Below, piece after piece: positions 38,270-48,586 of a stretch of DNA of 64,000 bases (the first letter of the stretch is position 1; every line of letters starts with the position of its first letter). The stretch is taken from positions 186,001-250,000 of the forward strand of contig NZ_JAQIPB010000008.1 of assembly GCF_028023875.1 (NCBI RefSeq), written 5' to 3'. Both the position numbers and the translations under genes were made by a program. Source of the DNA: Xenophilus arseniciresistens. Lineage in GTDB: Bacteria > Pseudomonadota > Gammaproteobacteria > Burkholderiales > Burkholderiaceae_C. The notes below the pieces were generated by a model, which was not told the origin of the DNA, did not search any database, and worked only from the letters and a program-made list of their open reading frames with translations.

Positions 38270-39928
38270 CTATTCAGTTCCAGACATCGCGGCCGCGATG
38301 AGCTGCCGGGTGTAGGGCTGCACCGGCGCGTTCAGCACCTGCGCCACATCGCCCTGCTCCACCACCTGGCCGTCTTTCATCACCAGCACACGATGCGCCA
38401 TGGCGTGGATCACCTCGATGTCGTGCGTGATCAGCAGGTAGCTCAGGCCATGTTCGCGCTGCAGGCGCTGCAGCAGGCCCAGCACCTGCTTCTGGATCGT
38501 CACGTCGAGCGCGCTGGTGGGCTCGTCGAGCACCAGCAACTGCGGCTGCACCGCCAGCGCGCGCGCAATGGCCAGGCGCTGGCGCTGCCCGCCGGAGAAC
38601 TCATGCGGGTAGCGCTGCAGCAGGGCCGGAAAGCGCTCCTCGGTCAGCCCCACCTCGGCCAGCACCTGCTGCACGCGCGCACGGTGCGCGGCGGCGCCCT
38701 GCTGCGGCGCATGCACGCGCAGGCCCTCGCCCACGATCTCTGCCACCGTGCGGCGCGGCGACAGCGACGAGAACGGGTCCTGGAACACCACCTGCACCAC
38801 ACGGCGCAGCGCGCGATCCTGCCGGCCCGAGCCGCCCCAGGCCTGGCCGGCGATGCGCAGATCGCCTTCGAAGCGCAGCAGGCCCAGCACCGCCATGGCC
38901 AGGGTGGACTTGCCCGAGCCCGATTCGCCCACCACGCCCAGCGTTTCGCCGCGGGCGATCTGCAAATCAGCCCCCTGCACCGCCACGAAGGCGTCGCGGC
39001 CGAACCAGCCGCGCAGGCCCGGCCGCGGCACCGGGTAGCTCACGCGCACGGCCTGGCCTTGCAGCAGCGGCCCATCGGCACTGCTGGCTTGCGGCACTGG
39101 CGGCACATCGCGCGCCGGCCGGCTGTCGATGAGCTTGCGCGTGTAAGGGTGCTGCGGATTGCCGAAGACTTCGGCCACCGCCCCCTGCTCCACCAGTTGG
39201 CCCTGTTCCATCACGGCTACGCGGTCGGCAAAGCGGCGCACCAGGTTCAGGTCGTGGGTGATCAGCAGCACCGCCATGCCATGGCTGCGCTGCAGCCGCT
39301 CCAGCAGCTCCAGAATCTGCACGCGCAAGGTCACGTCCAGCGCGGTGGTGGGCTCGTCGGCCAACAGCAGGCGCGGCTGGCAGGCCAGGGCCATCGCGAT
39401 CATCGCGCGCTGACGCTGGCCGCCCGAGAGTTGATGCGCATAGGCGCGCGCGCGCCGCGCGGGCTCGGGCACGCCGGTGTCGGCCAGCAGCTGCACGGCC
39501 TTGGCGTGGGCCTCGCGGGCCGGCAGGCCTTCGTGCAGCTGCAGCACTTCGGCGATCTGCTCGCCCACCGGATACAGCGGGTTCAGCGCCGTCATCGGCT
39601 CCTGGAAGATCATGGCCACTTCGCGCCCGCGGACGCCGCGCATCTCGCGCTCGGGCAACTGCAGCAGATCACGCGCGGGCGCACCGGGCTGCGCAGCGGC
39701 CAGTCGCGCCTGGCCGCTCAATTGCGCATCAGGCACCAGCCGCAGCAGGCTCAGCGCGGTGATGGTCTTGCCCGAGCCCGATTCGCCCACCAGCGCCAGC
39801 TTCTCGCCTGGGGCGATGTCCAGGTCGATGCCATGCACCACGGGCTTGCCGCCGAAGGCCACGCGCAGGTCGCGCACCGACAGCAGCGCGCTCACTGGGG
39901 TGCCCTCGGGCGGCCAGGCGGCGCTCAT
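38270..39928 (-). CDS. yejF: Dual-domain peptide ABC transporter ATPase (YejF-like)
   Basis: A 552-aa protein with two complete ABC domains. First: [15 protein letters not shown], signature [16 protein letters not shown], Walker [15 protein letters not shown]. Second: [18 protein letters not shown], signature [16 protein letters not shown], Walker [15 protein letters not shown]. Each is followed by an oligopeptide-ATPase tail ([15 protein letters not shown] and [15 protein letters not shown]). ATG at 39928 overlaps the permease stop by 4 bp. It energises import through the two permeases above it. Fusion of both ATPases in one chain is the YejF pattern. Confidence 0.93.
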   Translation of the reverse strand: MSAAWPPEGTPVSALLSVRDLRVAFGGKPVVHGIDLDIAPGEKLALVGESGSGKTITALSLLRLVPDAQLSGQARLAAAQPGAPARDLLQLPEREMRGVRGREVAMIFQEPMTALNPLYPVGEQIAEVLQLHEGLPAREAHAKAVQLLADTGVPEPARRARAYAHQLSGGQRQRAMIAMALACQPRLLLADEPTTALDVTLRVQILELLERLQRSHGMAVLLITHDLNLVRRFADRVAVMEQGQLVEQGAVAEVFGNPQHPYTRKLIDSRPARDVPPVPQASSADGPLLQGQAVRVSYPVPRPGLRGWFGRDAFVAVQGADLQIARGETLGVVGESGSGKSTLAMAVLGLLRFEGDLRIAGQAWGGSGRQDRALRRVVQVVFQDPFSSLSPRRTVAEIVGEGLRVHAPQQGAAAHRARVQQVLAEVGLTEERFPALLQRYPHEFSGGQRQRLAIARALAVQPQLLVLDEPTSALDVTIQKQVLGLLQRLQREHGLSYLLITHDIEVIHAMAHRVLVMKDGQVVEQGDVAQVLNAPVQPYTRQLIAAAMSGTE

Positions 39929-40989
39929 GCCTGCACCTTCCGCGGATCGAGCGCATCGCGCAGCGCGTCGCCCATGAAGGTGAGCAGGGTCAGCGTCAGC
40001 ACCAGCACGCCGAAGGTGGACAGCGAGATCCACCAGGCGTCGATGCTGGACTTGCCCTGGTTCAGCAGTTCGCCCAGCGAGGGCGTGCCCGGCGGCACGC
40101 CCAGGCCCAGGAAGTCCAGCGAGGCCAGCGCGAGGATGGCCGCGCTGATGCGAAAGGGCAGAAAGGTGACCACGGGCACCATGCTGTTGGGCAGGATGTG
40201 GCGCCACATGATCGCCACGTTGCCCACGCCCAGCGCGCGCGCCGCACGGACGTAGTCCATCTGGCGATTGCGCAGGAACTCGGCCCGCACGTAGTCGGCC
40301 AGCCCGATCCAGCCGAACAGGCTCAGGATGATCAGCAGCAGCGCCACGCTGGGCGCGAAGATGGCGCTGAAGATGATCAGCAAATAAAGCTCGGGCATGG
40401 CGCCCCAGATCTCGATGGCGCGCTGCATCAGCAGGTCGGTCTTGCCGGCGAAGTAGCCCTGGATGGCGCCCGCCACGATGCCCAGCCCGGTGCCGATGGC
40501 CGCGAGCGCCAGGCCGAAGAGCACGCTCACGCGAAAGCCATAAATCAGTTGTGCGAGCAGATCGCGCCCGCGGTCGTCGGTGCCCAGCCAGTTCTGGCGC
40601 GACGGCGGGCCAGGCGCCGGATCCTTCGCGAAATAGTTGATGGTGTGCGCGCCATAGCGGTTGGGCGCGTAGATGGCCCAGTTGCCCTCCTGCGCCAGGC
40701 GCTGCTGGATGAAAGGGTCCAGGTAGTCGGTGGGCGTGTCGAAGTCGCCGCCGAAGACCGTCTCCGGGTAGTCGCGCACGATGGGGAAATAGGTCTGCCC
40801 TTCATAGCGCACGATCAATGGCCGGTCGTTGGACAGCAGCTCGGCACACAGGCTCAGCAGCACCAGCGCGCTGAAGATCAGCAGGCTCCAGTAGCCCAGG
40901 CGGTTGCGCCTGAAGCGCTGCCAGGCGCGCCGGCCCGGTGATTGCGCACGCGCCGCGGGCAATGCGGGGGACTCAGTCGAACTTGACAC
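39925..40989 (-). CDS. yejE: Peptide ABC transporter permease (YejE-like)
   Basis: A 354-aa inner-membrane permease. An N-terminal segment (YWSLLIFSALVLLSLCAELL) precedes a periplasmic insert of about 90 residues (RPLIVRYEGQTYFPIVRDYP and PTDYLDPFIQQRLAQEG), typical of YejE. The permease core has NWLGTDDRGRDLLAQLIYGF and the EAA loop ARALGVGNVAIMWRHILPNS. It overlaps the other permease by 17 bp. Works with YejB, YejF and YejA in uptake of peptides such as microcin C in E. coli; here the substrate is untested. Confidence 0.92.
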   Translation of the reverse strand: MSSSTESPALPAARAQSPGRRAWQRFRRNRLGYWSLLIFSALVLLSLCAELLSNDRPLIVRYEGQTYFPIVRDYPETVFGGDFDTPTDYLDPFIQQRLAQEGNWAIYAPNRYGAHTINYFAKDPAPGPPSRQNWLGTDDRGRDLLAQLIYGFRVSVLFGLALAAIGTGLGIVAGAIQGYFAGKTDLLMQRAIEIWGAMPELYLLIIFSAIFAPSVALLLIILSLFGWIGLADYVRAEFLRNRQMDYVRAARALGVGNVAIMWRHILPNSMVPVVTFLPFRISAAILALASLDFLGLGVPPGTPSLGELLNQGKSSIDAWWISLSTFGVLVLTLTLLTFMGDALRDALDPRKVQA

Positions 40990-42001
40990 GGGGATCGACC
41001 CAGACGTAACAGAGATCGCTGACGAGCTTGGTCACAAGCCCGATCAGCGTGAAGAAGTAAAGCGTGCCCAACACCACGGGGTAGTCGCGGCGGATCACGC
41101 TCTCGTAGCTCAGAAGCCCCAGGCCATCGAGCGAGAACAGGGTCTCGATGAGCAGCGAGCCTGTGAAGAAGGCGCCGATGAAGGCCGCCGGAAAGCCCGT
41201 GACGATGGGGATCAGCGCGTTGCGGAACACATGCTTCCACAGCACCTGTTTTTCCTTGAGCCCCTTGGCCCGCGCCACCAGCACATACTGCTTGCGGATC
41301 TCTTCGAGAAAGGCGTTCTTGGTCAGCATGGCCGTGACGGCAAAGCTGCCCAGCACCATGGCCGTGACCGGCAGGGTGATGTGCCAGAGGTAGTCGGCGA
41401 TGCGCGCGCCCCAACCCAGTTCGTCCCAGTTGGCGGAGGTGAGCCCGCGCAGCGGGAACCACTGCAGTTGCCCGCCGAAGATCACCAGCAGCGCCACCCC
41501 CAGCACGAAGCCGGGGATGGCATAGCCCACCAGCACCAGCACCGAAGTCCAGACGTCGAAGCGCGTGCCCGCGCGCACCGCCTTGGCCACGCCCAGCGGC
41601 ACGGCAATCGCGTAGCTGATGAAGAAGGTCCACAGACCCAGGCTCAGCGAGACGGGGAGCTTTTCGACGATCAGGGCCCACACGCTCTTGTTCTGGAAGA
41701 AGCTCTGGCCGAGATCGAAGCGCGCAAACTGCCCCAGCATCTGCACCAGGCGCTCCATCGGCGGCTTGTCGAAGCCGTAGAGGGCCTTGATTTCTTCAAG
41801 CCGGCGCGGATCCACGCCCTGCCCGCCCCGGTACACGCCCCCGCCCGAATCGGCGCCCGCGCCGATGGCCGTGCGCGCCTCGATCAGGTACTGCTCCACT
41901 GGCCCGCCAGGCACGAACTGGATGATGCCGAAGGTGATGACCACCACCCCCAGCAACGTGGGGATCATCAACAGCAGCCGACGCAGGATGTACGCGCCCA
42001 T
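40973..42001 (-). CDS. yejB: Peptide ABC transporter permease (YejB-like)
   Basis: A 342-aa permease of the DppB/YejB type: MGAYILRRLLLMIPTLLGVV, ITFGIIQFVPGGPVEQYL, a hydrophilic YejB-like loop (GADSGGGVYRGGQGVDPRRL), then LPVSLSLGLWTFFISYAIAV. The EAA-like segment is ARAKGLKEKQVLWKHVFRNA with the following LIPIVTGFP. It follows the binding protein by 23 bp. Confidence 0.93.
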   Translation of the reverse strand: MGAYILRRLLLMIPTLLGVVVITFGIIQFVPGGPVEQYLIEARTAIGAGADSGGGVYRGGQGVDPRRLEEIKALYGFDKPPMERLVQMLGQFARFDLGQSFFQNKSVWALIVEKLPVSLSLGLWTFFISYAIAVPLGVAKAVRAGTRFDVWTSVLVLVGYAIPGFVLGVALLVIFGGQLQWFPLRGLTSANWDELGWGARIADYLWHITLPVTAMVLGSFAVTAMLTKNAFLEEIRKQYVLVARAKGLKEKQVLWKHVFRNALIPIVTGFPAAFIGAFFTGSLLIETLFSLDGLGLLSYESVIRRDYPVVLGTLYFFTLIGLVTKLVSDLCYVWVDPRVKFD

Positions 42002-42024
42002 GGTTCAGTAGTCTCGCTTCGGCA

Positions 42025-43866
42025 TCAAGGCGATCCACCCGGCTTGCCGCGGCCGGCCCACCACGTGAACATGGCCCACTGCTCGGCCAGCGCATAGGGC
42101 GGCATGGGGCTCTTGTGCTCGGTACGCCAGGCGTTGTAGACCAGGCGATGGCCGCTCAGCGTCCATTGGGGGATCAGGTAGTGGCTATGCATGATCACGC
42201 GGTCCAGCGCGTGGCAGGCGGGCAGCAGCTCGTCCTTGCTCGTGGCCCGCAGGATGCGTGCCAGCAGGTCGTCGACCGCCGGGCTCTTGACGCCGGGGAA
42301 GTTGCTCGAGCCTTCGGTGCCTGCGGCCTTGCTGCCGAAATATTCCAGCATCTCCTGCCCCGGGTTGTGCGTGCCCTGGAAGTTGATGGTGATGACGTCG
42401 AAGTCGAACTGGTCCATGCGCTGCTGGTACAGCGCGAAGTCCACCGACTGGAAGTTCAATCGCACGCCCAGCTTCTGCAGATTGCGCATCCAGGGCGAGA
42501 CGGTGCGGATGCCGCCTTCCCGGCTGTCCAGATAGGTCAGTTCCATGGGCTGACCCTGCGCGTTGCGCAGCGCACCGTCGCGGTAGGTCCAGCCGGCCTG
42601 GCTCAGCAGCTCGCGCGCCTGGCGCAGGTTGTCGCGCAAAGAACGGCCTTCGCCTTCGGTGGTGGGCGGCTGGTACATGGGTCCGAACACCGCATCCGGC
42701 ACCTTGCCGCTCCAGGGCGCCAGCAAAGCCTGTTCGGCCTCGGAAGGCAGGCCCGTGGCCTCGCACTGGGTGTTGCCAAAGAGGTCTTTCACACGCGGAT
42801 AGCCGCGGTAGAAGAGCTGGCGGTTCATCCACTCGTAGTCCAGCGCCAGACCCAGCGCCTCGCGCACGCGCGCATCCTGCAACTGCGGCCGCCGCGTGTT
42901 GAGCACGTAGCTCTGGTAGCCGGCCGGGTGCTTGTGCGCGAACTCCTTCTTGACCAGCTCGCCGCTGTCGAAGCGCCGGCCGTTCACGCGCCGCGCCCAA
43001 TCGCCGGCCGAATAGAAGCTCATGAAGTCGAATTCGCCGGCCTTCAGCGCCTCCAGCCGCGCCGTGCTGTCCTTGTAGATCTTCACGGTGATGCGCTCGA
43101 AGTTGGCGGCACCCTTGCGGACATTGAGCTCGCGCCCCCAGTAGTTGGGGTCGCGCACATAGGTGATGTCACGCCCGAAGCGCACCGGCCCGATGCGGTA
43201 GGGGCCGCTCACGATGGGCGTGTCCGTGACGATCTGGTCGAAGGGCTTGGGCTTGCCATCCTTGGCGCCCCAGTGGCGGCTGAAGACGGGCAGCGAGCCC
43301 ACGGTCAGCGGCAGCTCGCGGTTAGGCTGCTTGAATCGAAAGCGCACCGTGCGCCGGTCCAGCACCTGCGCGTCCTCCACCTCATGCAGCAGGGTGGCGT
43401 ACTGGGGCATCGCCAGGGGGCCGCGCAGCGTGTCGAAACTGTGCTTTACGTCTGTGGCTTCCACCGGGCTGCCGTCATGGAAGCGCGCCTGGGGCCGCAG
43501 CTTGAAGATCACGCTCTTGCGGTCGGGCGCCACCTCCACATCCTCGGCCAGCAGGCCATAGCCCGAGGCCGTCTCATCCATCGGCGTGACCAGCAGGGTC
43601 TCGAACATCAGGTCAGCCAGATAGGCCGGCGGCGAGCCCTTGAGCGTGAACGGGTTGTACTTGTCGAAGGTGGAGTAGCGCAGGTTGCTGACCAGTCGCA
43701 GCTCACCGCCTTTGGGCGCGGCGGGATTGACGTAGTCGAAGGCCGTGAACCCCTCGGGATACTTCAGGTCGTCCCACAGCGCATAGCCATGTGCAGCCTG
43801 GGCCTGGATGCCGGCTCCACCCACAACGGTGACGAGTGCGGCCAGGGCCACGGTGCAAAGTCGCAT
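42025..43866 (-). CDS. yejA: Extracellular peptide-binding protein (YejA-like, SBP_bac_5)
   Basis: A 613-aa periplasmic binding protein. ATG at 43866 gives a standard signal peptide ([20 protein letters not shown], cut near AQA); an in-frame extension of 12 codons upstream is not needed. Family landmarks: [60 protein letters not shown] and the central [20 protein letters not shown]. First gene of the yejABEF-like operon, divergent from fabI with only 50 bp between. Confidence 0.93.
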   Translation of the reverse strand: MRLCTVALAALVTVVGGAGIQAQAAHGYALWDDLKYPEGFTAFDYVNPAAPKGGELRLVSNLRYSTFDKYNPFTLKGSPPAYLADLMFETLLVTPMDETASGYGLLAEDVEVAPDRKSVIFKLRPQARFHDGSPVEATDVKHSFDTLRGPLAMPQYATLLHEVEDAQVLDRRTVRFRFKQPNRELPLTVGSLPVFSRHWGAKDGKPKPFDQIVTDTPIVSGPYRIGPVRFGRDITYVRDPNYWGRELNVRKGAANFERITVKIYKDSTARLEALKAGEFDFMSFYSAGDWARRVNGRRFDSGELVKKEFAHKHPAGYQSYVLNTRRPQLQDARVREALGLALDYEWMNRQLFYRGYPRVKDLFGNTQCEATGLPSEAEQALLAPWSGKVPDAVFGPMYQPPTTEGEGRSLRDNLRQARELLSQAGWTYRDGALRNAQGQPMELTYLDSREGGIRTVSPWMRNLQKLGVRLNFQSVDFALYQQRMDQFDFDVITINFQGTHNPGQEMLEYFGSKAAGTEGSSNFPGVKSPAVDDLLARILRATSKDELLPACHALDRVIMHSHYLIPQWTLSGHRLVYNAWRTEHKSPMPPYALAEQWAMFTWWAGRGKPGGSP

Positions 43867-43916
43867 GCGAGAATTCTGCCCCAGACTTTCCACGCCATAC
43901 ATTGAAGGATATTCCC

Positions 43917-44708
43917 ATGGGTTTTCTCGCCGGCAAGAAGCTGCTGATCACCGGGGTGCTGAGCAACCGTTCCATCGCCTACGGCATCGCCAAGGCCTGC
44001 CGGCAGCAGGGTGCCGAACTGGCGTTCACCTACGTCGGTGAGCGCTTCAAGGACCGCATCACCGAGTTCGCGGCCGAGTTCGACTCCAAGCTGGTCTTCG
44101 ACTGCGACGTGGGCGATGACGCGCAGATCGAGCGCCTGTTTGCCGACCTGTCGCAGACCTGGCCGCAGTTCGACGGCTTCGTGCATGCCATCGGTTTCGC
44201 CCCGCGCGAAGCCATCGCCGGCAATTTCTTCGACGGCCTCTCGCGCGAGAACTTCCGCATCGCGCACGACATCAGCGCCTACAGCTTCCCGGGCATGGCC
44301 AAGGCGGCCCTGCCCTTCCTGAGCGACAAGGCCTCGCTGCTGACGCTGAGCTACCTGGGCGCGCTGCGCAGTATCCCCAACTACAACACCATGGGCCTGG
44401 CCAAGGCCAGCCTGGAAGCCAGCGTGCGCTACATGGCCGAAGCGCTCGGCAGCAAGGGCATCCGCGTCAACGGCATCAGCGCCGGCCCGATCAAGACGCT
44501 GGCCGCCAGCGGCATCAAGGACTTCGGCAAGCTGCTGGGCTACGTGGCCAGCGCTTCGCCGCTGCGCCGCAACGTCACCATCGAGGACGTGGGCAATGTC
44601 GCCGCCTTCATGCTCAGCGATCTGGCTGCCGGCGTGACGGCCGAGATCACCTATGTGGACGGCGGCTTCAGCCAGACCGCAGGGCTGTCCGCCGACATGG
44701 TGGGCTGA
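43917..44708 (+). CDS. fabI: Enoyl-[acyl-carrier-protein] reductase (NADH)
   Basis: A 263-aa enzyme doing the last reduction in fatty-acid elongation. It reads [20 protein letters not shown], the FabI form of the SDR cofactor motif. The catalytic pair is Tyr156 and Lys163 in [13 protein letters not shown], with Tyr146 in LSYLGALR; Gly93 (AIGFAPRE) is the site linked to triclosan sensitivity, and is wild type. ATG at 43917 follows GAAGGA. Divergent from yejA. The nearest downstream gene is 55 bp away. Confidence 0.96.
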   Translation: MGFLAGKKLLITGVLSNRSIAYGIAKACRQQGAELAFTYVGERFKDRITEFAAEFDSKLVFDCDVGDDAQIERLFADLSQTWPQFDGFVHAIGFAPREAIAGNFFDGLSRENFRIAHDISAYSFPGMAKAALPFLSDKASLLTLSYLGALRSIPNYNTMGLAKASLEASVRYMAEALGSKGIRVNGISAGPIKTLAASGIKDFGKLLGYVASASPLRRNVTIEDVGNVAAFMLSDLAAGVTAEITYVDGGFSQTAGLSADMVG

Positions 44709-44763
44709 CATCGCTGCGCGCGACAGGGCGGGCCATGCCTTGACCTTGACCCGCAGGCACCCG

Positions 44764-45615
44764 ATGGCTCCGTCGCGGCGCGCGCTTCTTCTTGCGGCGC
44801 TGGGTGGCGCAGCCGGCTTTGCAGTCCTGTGCGCCAGGGCCGAAGCTCCCGCGCTGCAGCTGGCCCAGGTCTACCGGCCCGGCATGCCACTGGCCGGCTG
44901 GTGGGTCAGCGAGAAGTACGACGGCATGCGCGCGCGCTGGGACGGGCAGCAGCTGTGGTCGCGCGGCGGGCAGCGCATTGCCGCGCCGGCCTGGTTCACC
45001 TCAGGCTGGCCCACGCAGCCGATGGATGGCGAGCTGTGGGCCGGGCGCGGCCGCTTCGAATTCACGGTGTCCACCGTGCGCCGCCAGCAGCCGCACGACA
45101 AGGACTGGCGCGACATCCGTTTCATGGTCTTCGACCTGCCCGATCAGCCCGGCACCTTCGACGAACGCCTGGCCGCGCTCAGGCGGCTGCTGCCACTGCC
45201 CGCCGCACCGTGGTTGCTGCCCGTGGCGCAGCAGCGCGCCAGCACGCACGATCAGCTGATGGGCCTGCTGGACAAGACCGTCAAGCTGGGGGGTGAAGGC
45301 CTGATGCTGCATCGCGGCGCCTCGCTCTACCGCGCCGAACGCAACGAGGATCTGCTCAAGCTCAAGCCGCACGAGGACGCAGAGGCCGTGGTGGTCGCGC
45401 ATGTGCCGGGGCGCGGCAAGCACACCGGACGCCTGGGCGCGCTGGATGTGCGCATGCCCGACGGCAAACGCTTTCGCCTGGGCAGCGGCTTCAGCGACGC
45501 GCAGCGCCGCCATCCGCCGCCCGTGGGCGCCACCGTGACCTACCGGCACGACGGCTTCAACGCTTCGGGGCTGCCGCGCTTTGCGCGCTTCGTGCGCGAG
45601 CGTCGGGATCTGTGA
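44764..45615 (+). CDS. ligE: Exported ATP-dependent DNA ligase (LigE type)
   Basis: A 283-aa minimal ligase with a signal peptide (APSRRALLLAALGGAAGFAV, cut near ARA at about 25-27; the RR pair resembles a Tat leader). The adenylation lysine is K51 in motif I SEKYDGMRARW. Other motifs: RGGQRIAAPAWFTSGW (III-like), PMDGELWAGRG, GGEGLMLHRG (IV) and DLLKLKPHED (V). A C-terminal OB domain follows (LGALDVRMPDGKRFRLGSGF). LigE enzymes join nicked DNA in the periplasm and have been linked to DNA uptake and biofilm in Neisseria. It overlaps ybaN by 4 bp. Confidence 0.9.
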   Translation: MAPSRRALLLAALGGAAGFAVLCARAEAPALQLAQVYRPGMPLAGWWVSEKYDGMRARWDGQQLWSRGGQRIAAPAWFTSGWPTQPMDGELWAGRGRFEFTVSTVRRQQPHDKDWRDIRFMVFDLPDQPGTFDERLAALRRLLPLPAAPWLLPVAQQRASTHDQLMGLLDKTVKLGGEGLMLHRGASLYRAERNEDLLKLKPHEDAEAVVVAHVPGRGKHTGRLGALDVRMPDGKRFRLGSGFSDAQRRHPPPVGATVTYRHDGFNASGLPRFARFVRERRDL

Positions 45616-46037
45616 GCCAGCCGCCCGCTCCTGCGCCCGCCGAACCGCCGCCGCCCCGGCCCACGGTGGCGCGCGGGCTGCAGCGCGTGCTGCTGCAGGT
45701 GCTGGCCGTGCTCGCCCTGGTGCTGGCGGGGCTGGGCGTTGTGCTGCCGGGCCTGCCGACCACACCCTTCGTGCTGCTGGCGGCCTGGGCCGCGGCCCGC
45801 AGTTCGCCACGGCTGGCGGCCTGGCTGGAGCGGCACCAGCTCTTCGGCCCGATGATCCGCGACTGGCAGGCCGGTGGACGCGTGAGCCGCCGCGCCAAAT
45901 GGAGCGCCACGCTGGCCATGCTGGCCTGCGCAGCGATCATGTGGTGGCTCAGCCCACGCTGGGGCGCCTGGCTGGGCAGCGCCACGATGGCGCTCGTGGG
46001 CGTGTGGCTCTGGCTGCGGCCCGAGCCGGGGCGCTGA
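45612..46037 (+). CDS. ybaN: YbaN family (DUF454) membrane protein
   Basis: A 141-aa protein with GTG start at 45612 overlapping the ligase stop (GTGA). After a proline-rich tail come two to four membrane segments, with the DUF454 hallmark GLGVVLPGLPTTPFVLLAAW, then ARSSPRLAAWLERHQLFGPM and IRDWQAGGRVSRRAKW. The C-terminal pair is TLAMLACAAIMWWLSP and SATMALVGVWLWL. Function unknown. Coupling to an exported ligase may be chance. Confidence 0.88.
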   Translation: MSQPPAPAPAEPPPPRPTVARGLQRVLLQVLAVLALVLAGLGVVLPGLPTTPFVLLAAWAAARSSPRLAAWLERHQLFGPMIRDWQAGGRVSRRAKWSATLAMLACAAIMWWLSPRWGAWLGSATMALVGVWLWLRPEPGR

Positions 46038-46067
46038 CGCCCCGGGCCCCTGCGCCGCCGCACGGGC

Positions 46068-48362
46068 TCAGGCCTTCACGCAGTCTGCGTAATAGCGCTT
46101 GACGCCTGCGTCATCGACCCGTCCCACCAGGCCGTGGATGTCGGTCTCGAAGCCCGGGCACTCCAGGTTGAACTGGCGCGCGAACTTCAGGTAGTCCACG
46201 ATCTTCTTGTTGAAGACCTCGCCCGGGATCAGCAGCGGAATGCCCGGCGGGTACGGCGTGATCAGGCTGGTGGTGATGCGGCCTTCCAGCTGGTCGATTT
46301 CCACGCGCTCGGTCTTGCGGTGCGCGATGTGCGCGAAGGCATCGCTGGGCGTCATCGCCGGCTCCAGGTCCGACAGGTACATCTCGGTGGTCAGGCGGGC
46401 CACGTCGTACTTGGCATACAGCTCGTGCACGCGCTGGCACAGGTCGCGCAGGCCCATGCGTTCGTACACCGGATGCTTCTGGCAGAACTCGGGCAGCACG
46501 CGCCACAGCGGCTGGTTGCGCGCGTAGTCGTCCTTGAACTGCTGCAGCGCCGTCAGCAGCGAGTTCCAGCGGCCCTTGGTGATGCCGATGGTGAACATGA
46601 TGAAGAAGCTGTACAGGCCCGTCTTCTCGACGATCACGCCATGCTCGGCCAGGAACTTGGTGACGATGCTGGCCGGGATGCCCACTTCAGCGAACTTGCC
46701 GTCCAGGTCCAGGCCAGGCGTGACCACGGTGGACTTGATCGGGTCCAGCATGTTGAAGCCGTCAGCCAGGTTGCCGAAGCCGTGCCAGCTGCCCGCGCCA
46801 TGGCCGTCCTTGCCGTTGGCGTCGGCCTTGATGATCCAGTCGTCGGCGCGGCCGATGCCTTCATCGACCAGCTCGTCGGGGCCCCAGACCTTGAACCACC
46901 ATTCGTCGGCGCCGAACTCCTCCTCCACCTTGCGCATGGCGCGGCGGAAGTCCAGCGCCTCGAGGATGCTCTCCTCCACCAGCGCGGTGCCGCCGGGCGG
47001 CTCCATCATGGCCGCGGCCACGTCGCAGCTGGCGATGATGGCGTACTGCGGGCTGGTCGAGGTGTGCATCAGGTAGGCCTCGTTGAACAGCTCGCGGTCC
47101 AGCTGGCGGTTCTGCGAATCCTGAACCAGCACATGGCTGGCCTGGCTGATGCCGGCCAGCAGCTTGTGCGTGGACTGGGTCGAGAACACCAGCGACTCCT
47201 TCGGCCGCGCACGCTTGCGACCCATGGCGTGGTAGGGGCCGTAGAAGGGGTGGAAGGCCGCATGCGGCAGCCAGGCCTCGTCGAAGTGCAGCGTGTCGAC
47301 GTAGCCGTCGAGCATCGTCTTGATGGTCTCGGTGTTGTAGACCACGCCGTCGTAGGTGGACTGCGTCAGCGTCAGGATGCGCGGCTTCACGGTGTCGGCA
47401 TCGATGTGCTTGAGCAGCGGGTTGGCGCGGATCTTGGCCTTGATGGCCTCGGGCTCGAACTCGCTCTTGGGGATCGGGCCGATGATGCCGAAGTGGTTGC
47501 GCGTGGGCTTCATGAACACGGGGATCGCGCCGGTCATGATGATCGCGTGCAGATTGGACTTGTGGCAGTTGCGGTCCACCACCACCACGTCGCCCGGCGC
47601 CACCGTGTGGTGCCACACCATCTTGTTGCTGGTGCTGGTGCCGTTGGTGACGAAGAAGCAATGGTCGGCATTGAAGATGCGCGCCGCATTGCGCTCGCTG
47701 GCGGCCACCGGGCCCGTGTGGTCCAGCAGCTGGCCCAGTTCTTCCACCGCGTTGCAGACGTCGGCGCGCAGCATGTTCTCGCCGAAGAACTGGTGGAACA
47801 TCTGGCCGATGGGGCTCTTGAGGAAGGCCACGCCGCCCGAGTGCCCCGGGCAGTGCCACGAATAGGAGCCGTCTTCCGCGTAGTCGATCAGCGCCTTGAA
47901 GAACGGCGGCTGCACGCCCTCGAGGTAGCTCTTGGCCTCGCGGATGATGTGGCGCGCCACGAACTCGGGCGTGTCCTCGAACATGTGGATGAAGCCGTGC
48001 AGCTCGCGCAGGATGTCGTTGGGCAGGTGCCGGCTGGTCTTGGTCTCGCCGTAGATGTAGATCGGCACATCGGGGTTCTTGCGCCGCACCTCGCCGATGA
48101 AGCTGCGCAGGTTGTGCACGGCCGGCTCCACTTCGCCAGGGTCGGTCTCGACGCTGAACTCCTCGTCATCGATGGACAGGATGAAGGCGCTGGCCCGGCT
48201 TTGCTGCTGCGCGAACTGCGACAGATCGCCGTAGCTGGTCACGCCCAGCACCTCGAAACCTTCCGTCTCGATGGCCTGCGCCAGGGCACGGATGCCCAGA
48301 CCCGAGGTGTTCTCGGAGCGGAAATCCTCGTCGATGATGACGATGGGAAAGCGGAACTTCAT
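46068..48362 (-). CDS. Lysine/arginine/ornithine decarboxylase (inducible, fold type I)
   Basis: A 764-aa PLP enzyme. The N-terminal wing domain (MKFRFPIVIIDEDFRSENTS) is a receiver-like module seen in biodegradative decarboxylases. The core has WHCPGHSGGVAFLKSPIG, TNGTSTSNKMVWHHTVAPGD, the Asp of LHFDEAWLPHAAF (D361) and the PLP lysine K400 in STQSTHKLLAGISQASH. It removes CO2 from a basic amino acid to a polyamine (cadaverine, agmatine or putrescine) and consumes a proton. Substrate cannot be told from sequence alone. Single-gene unit with GGAG ahead of ATG 48362. Confidence 0.93.
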   Translation of the reverse strand: MKFRFPIVIIDEDFRSENTSGLGIRALAQAIETEGFEVLGVTSYGDLSQFAQQQSRASAFILSIDDEEFSVETDPGEVEPAVHNLRSFIGEVRRKNPDVPIYIYGETKTSRHLPNDILRELHGFIHMFEDTPEFVARHIIREAKSYLEGVQPPFFKALIDYAEDGSYSWHCPGHSGGVAFLKSPIGQMFHQFFGENMLRADVCNAVEELGQLLDHTGPVAASERNAARIFNADHCFFVTNGTSTSNKMVWHHTVAPGDVVVVDRNCHKSNLHAIIMTGAIPVFMKPTRNHFGIIGPIPKSEFEPEAIKAKIRANPLLKHIDADTVKPRILTLTQSTYDGVVYNTETIKTMLDGYVDTLHFDEAWLPHAAFHPFYGPYHAMGRKRARPKESLVFSTQSTHKLLAGISQASHVLVQDSQNRQLDRELFNEAYLMHTSTSPQYAIIASCDVAAAMMEPPGGTALVEESILEALDFRRAMRKVEEEFGADEWWFKVWGPDELVDEGIGRADDWIIKADANGKDGHGAGSWHGFGNLADGFNMLDPIKSTVVTPGLDLDGKFAEVGIPASIVTKFLAEHGVIVEKTGLYSFFIMFTIGITKGRWNSLLTALQQFKDDYARNQPLWRVLPEFCQKHPVYERMGLRDLCQRVHELYAKYDVARLTTEMYLSDLEPAMTPSDAFAHIAHRKTERVEIDQLEGRITTSLITPYPPGIPLLIPGEVFNKKIVDYLKFARQFNLECPGFETDIHGLVGRVDDAGVKRYYADCVKA

Positions 48363-48495
48363 GGGCAGGGACTCCGGTTCGCGAGGGTGCAGACAAAGGC
48401 GCGAAGTGTAAGGACTGCAGGTGACGATTCTTGGACACTTTCTTCAGTCGCGCGCAAGAACGCATGATTCCCGGGTTACACTAGCGGGCTCACCT

Positions 48496-48586
48496 GGAGC
48501 GGTGGATGAGTGGTTTAAGTCGCACGCCTGGAAAGCGTGTGTGGGTTAATAGCCCACCGCGGGTTCGAATCCCGCCTGCTCCGCCA
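48496..48586 (+). tRNA. serT-like: tRNA-Ser (anticodon GGA)
   Basis: 91 nt including encoded CCA (48584-48586). Acceptor stem GGAGCGG with CTGCTCC (one G-U). Anticodon stem GCACGC/GCGTGT around CTGGAAA, anticodon GGA for UCC/UCU. A long class II variable arm (GTGGGTTAATAGCCCAC) and T arm GCGGGTTCGAATCCCGC. All consistent with a functional serine tRNA. Confidence 0.95.
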
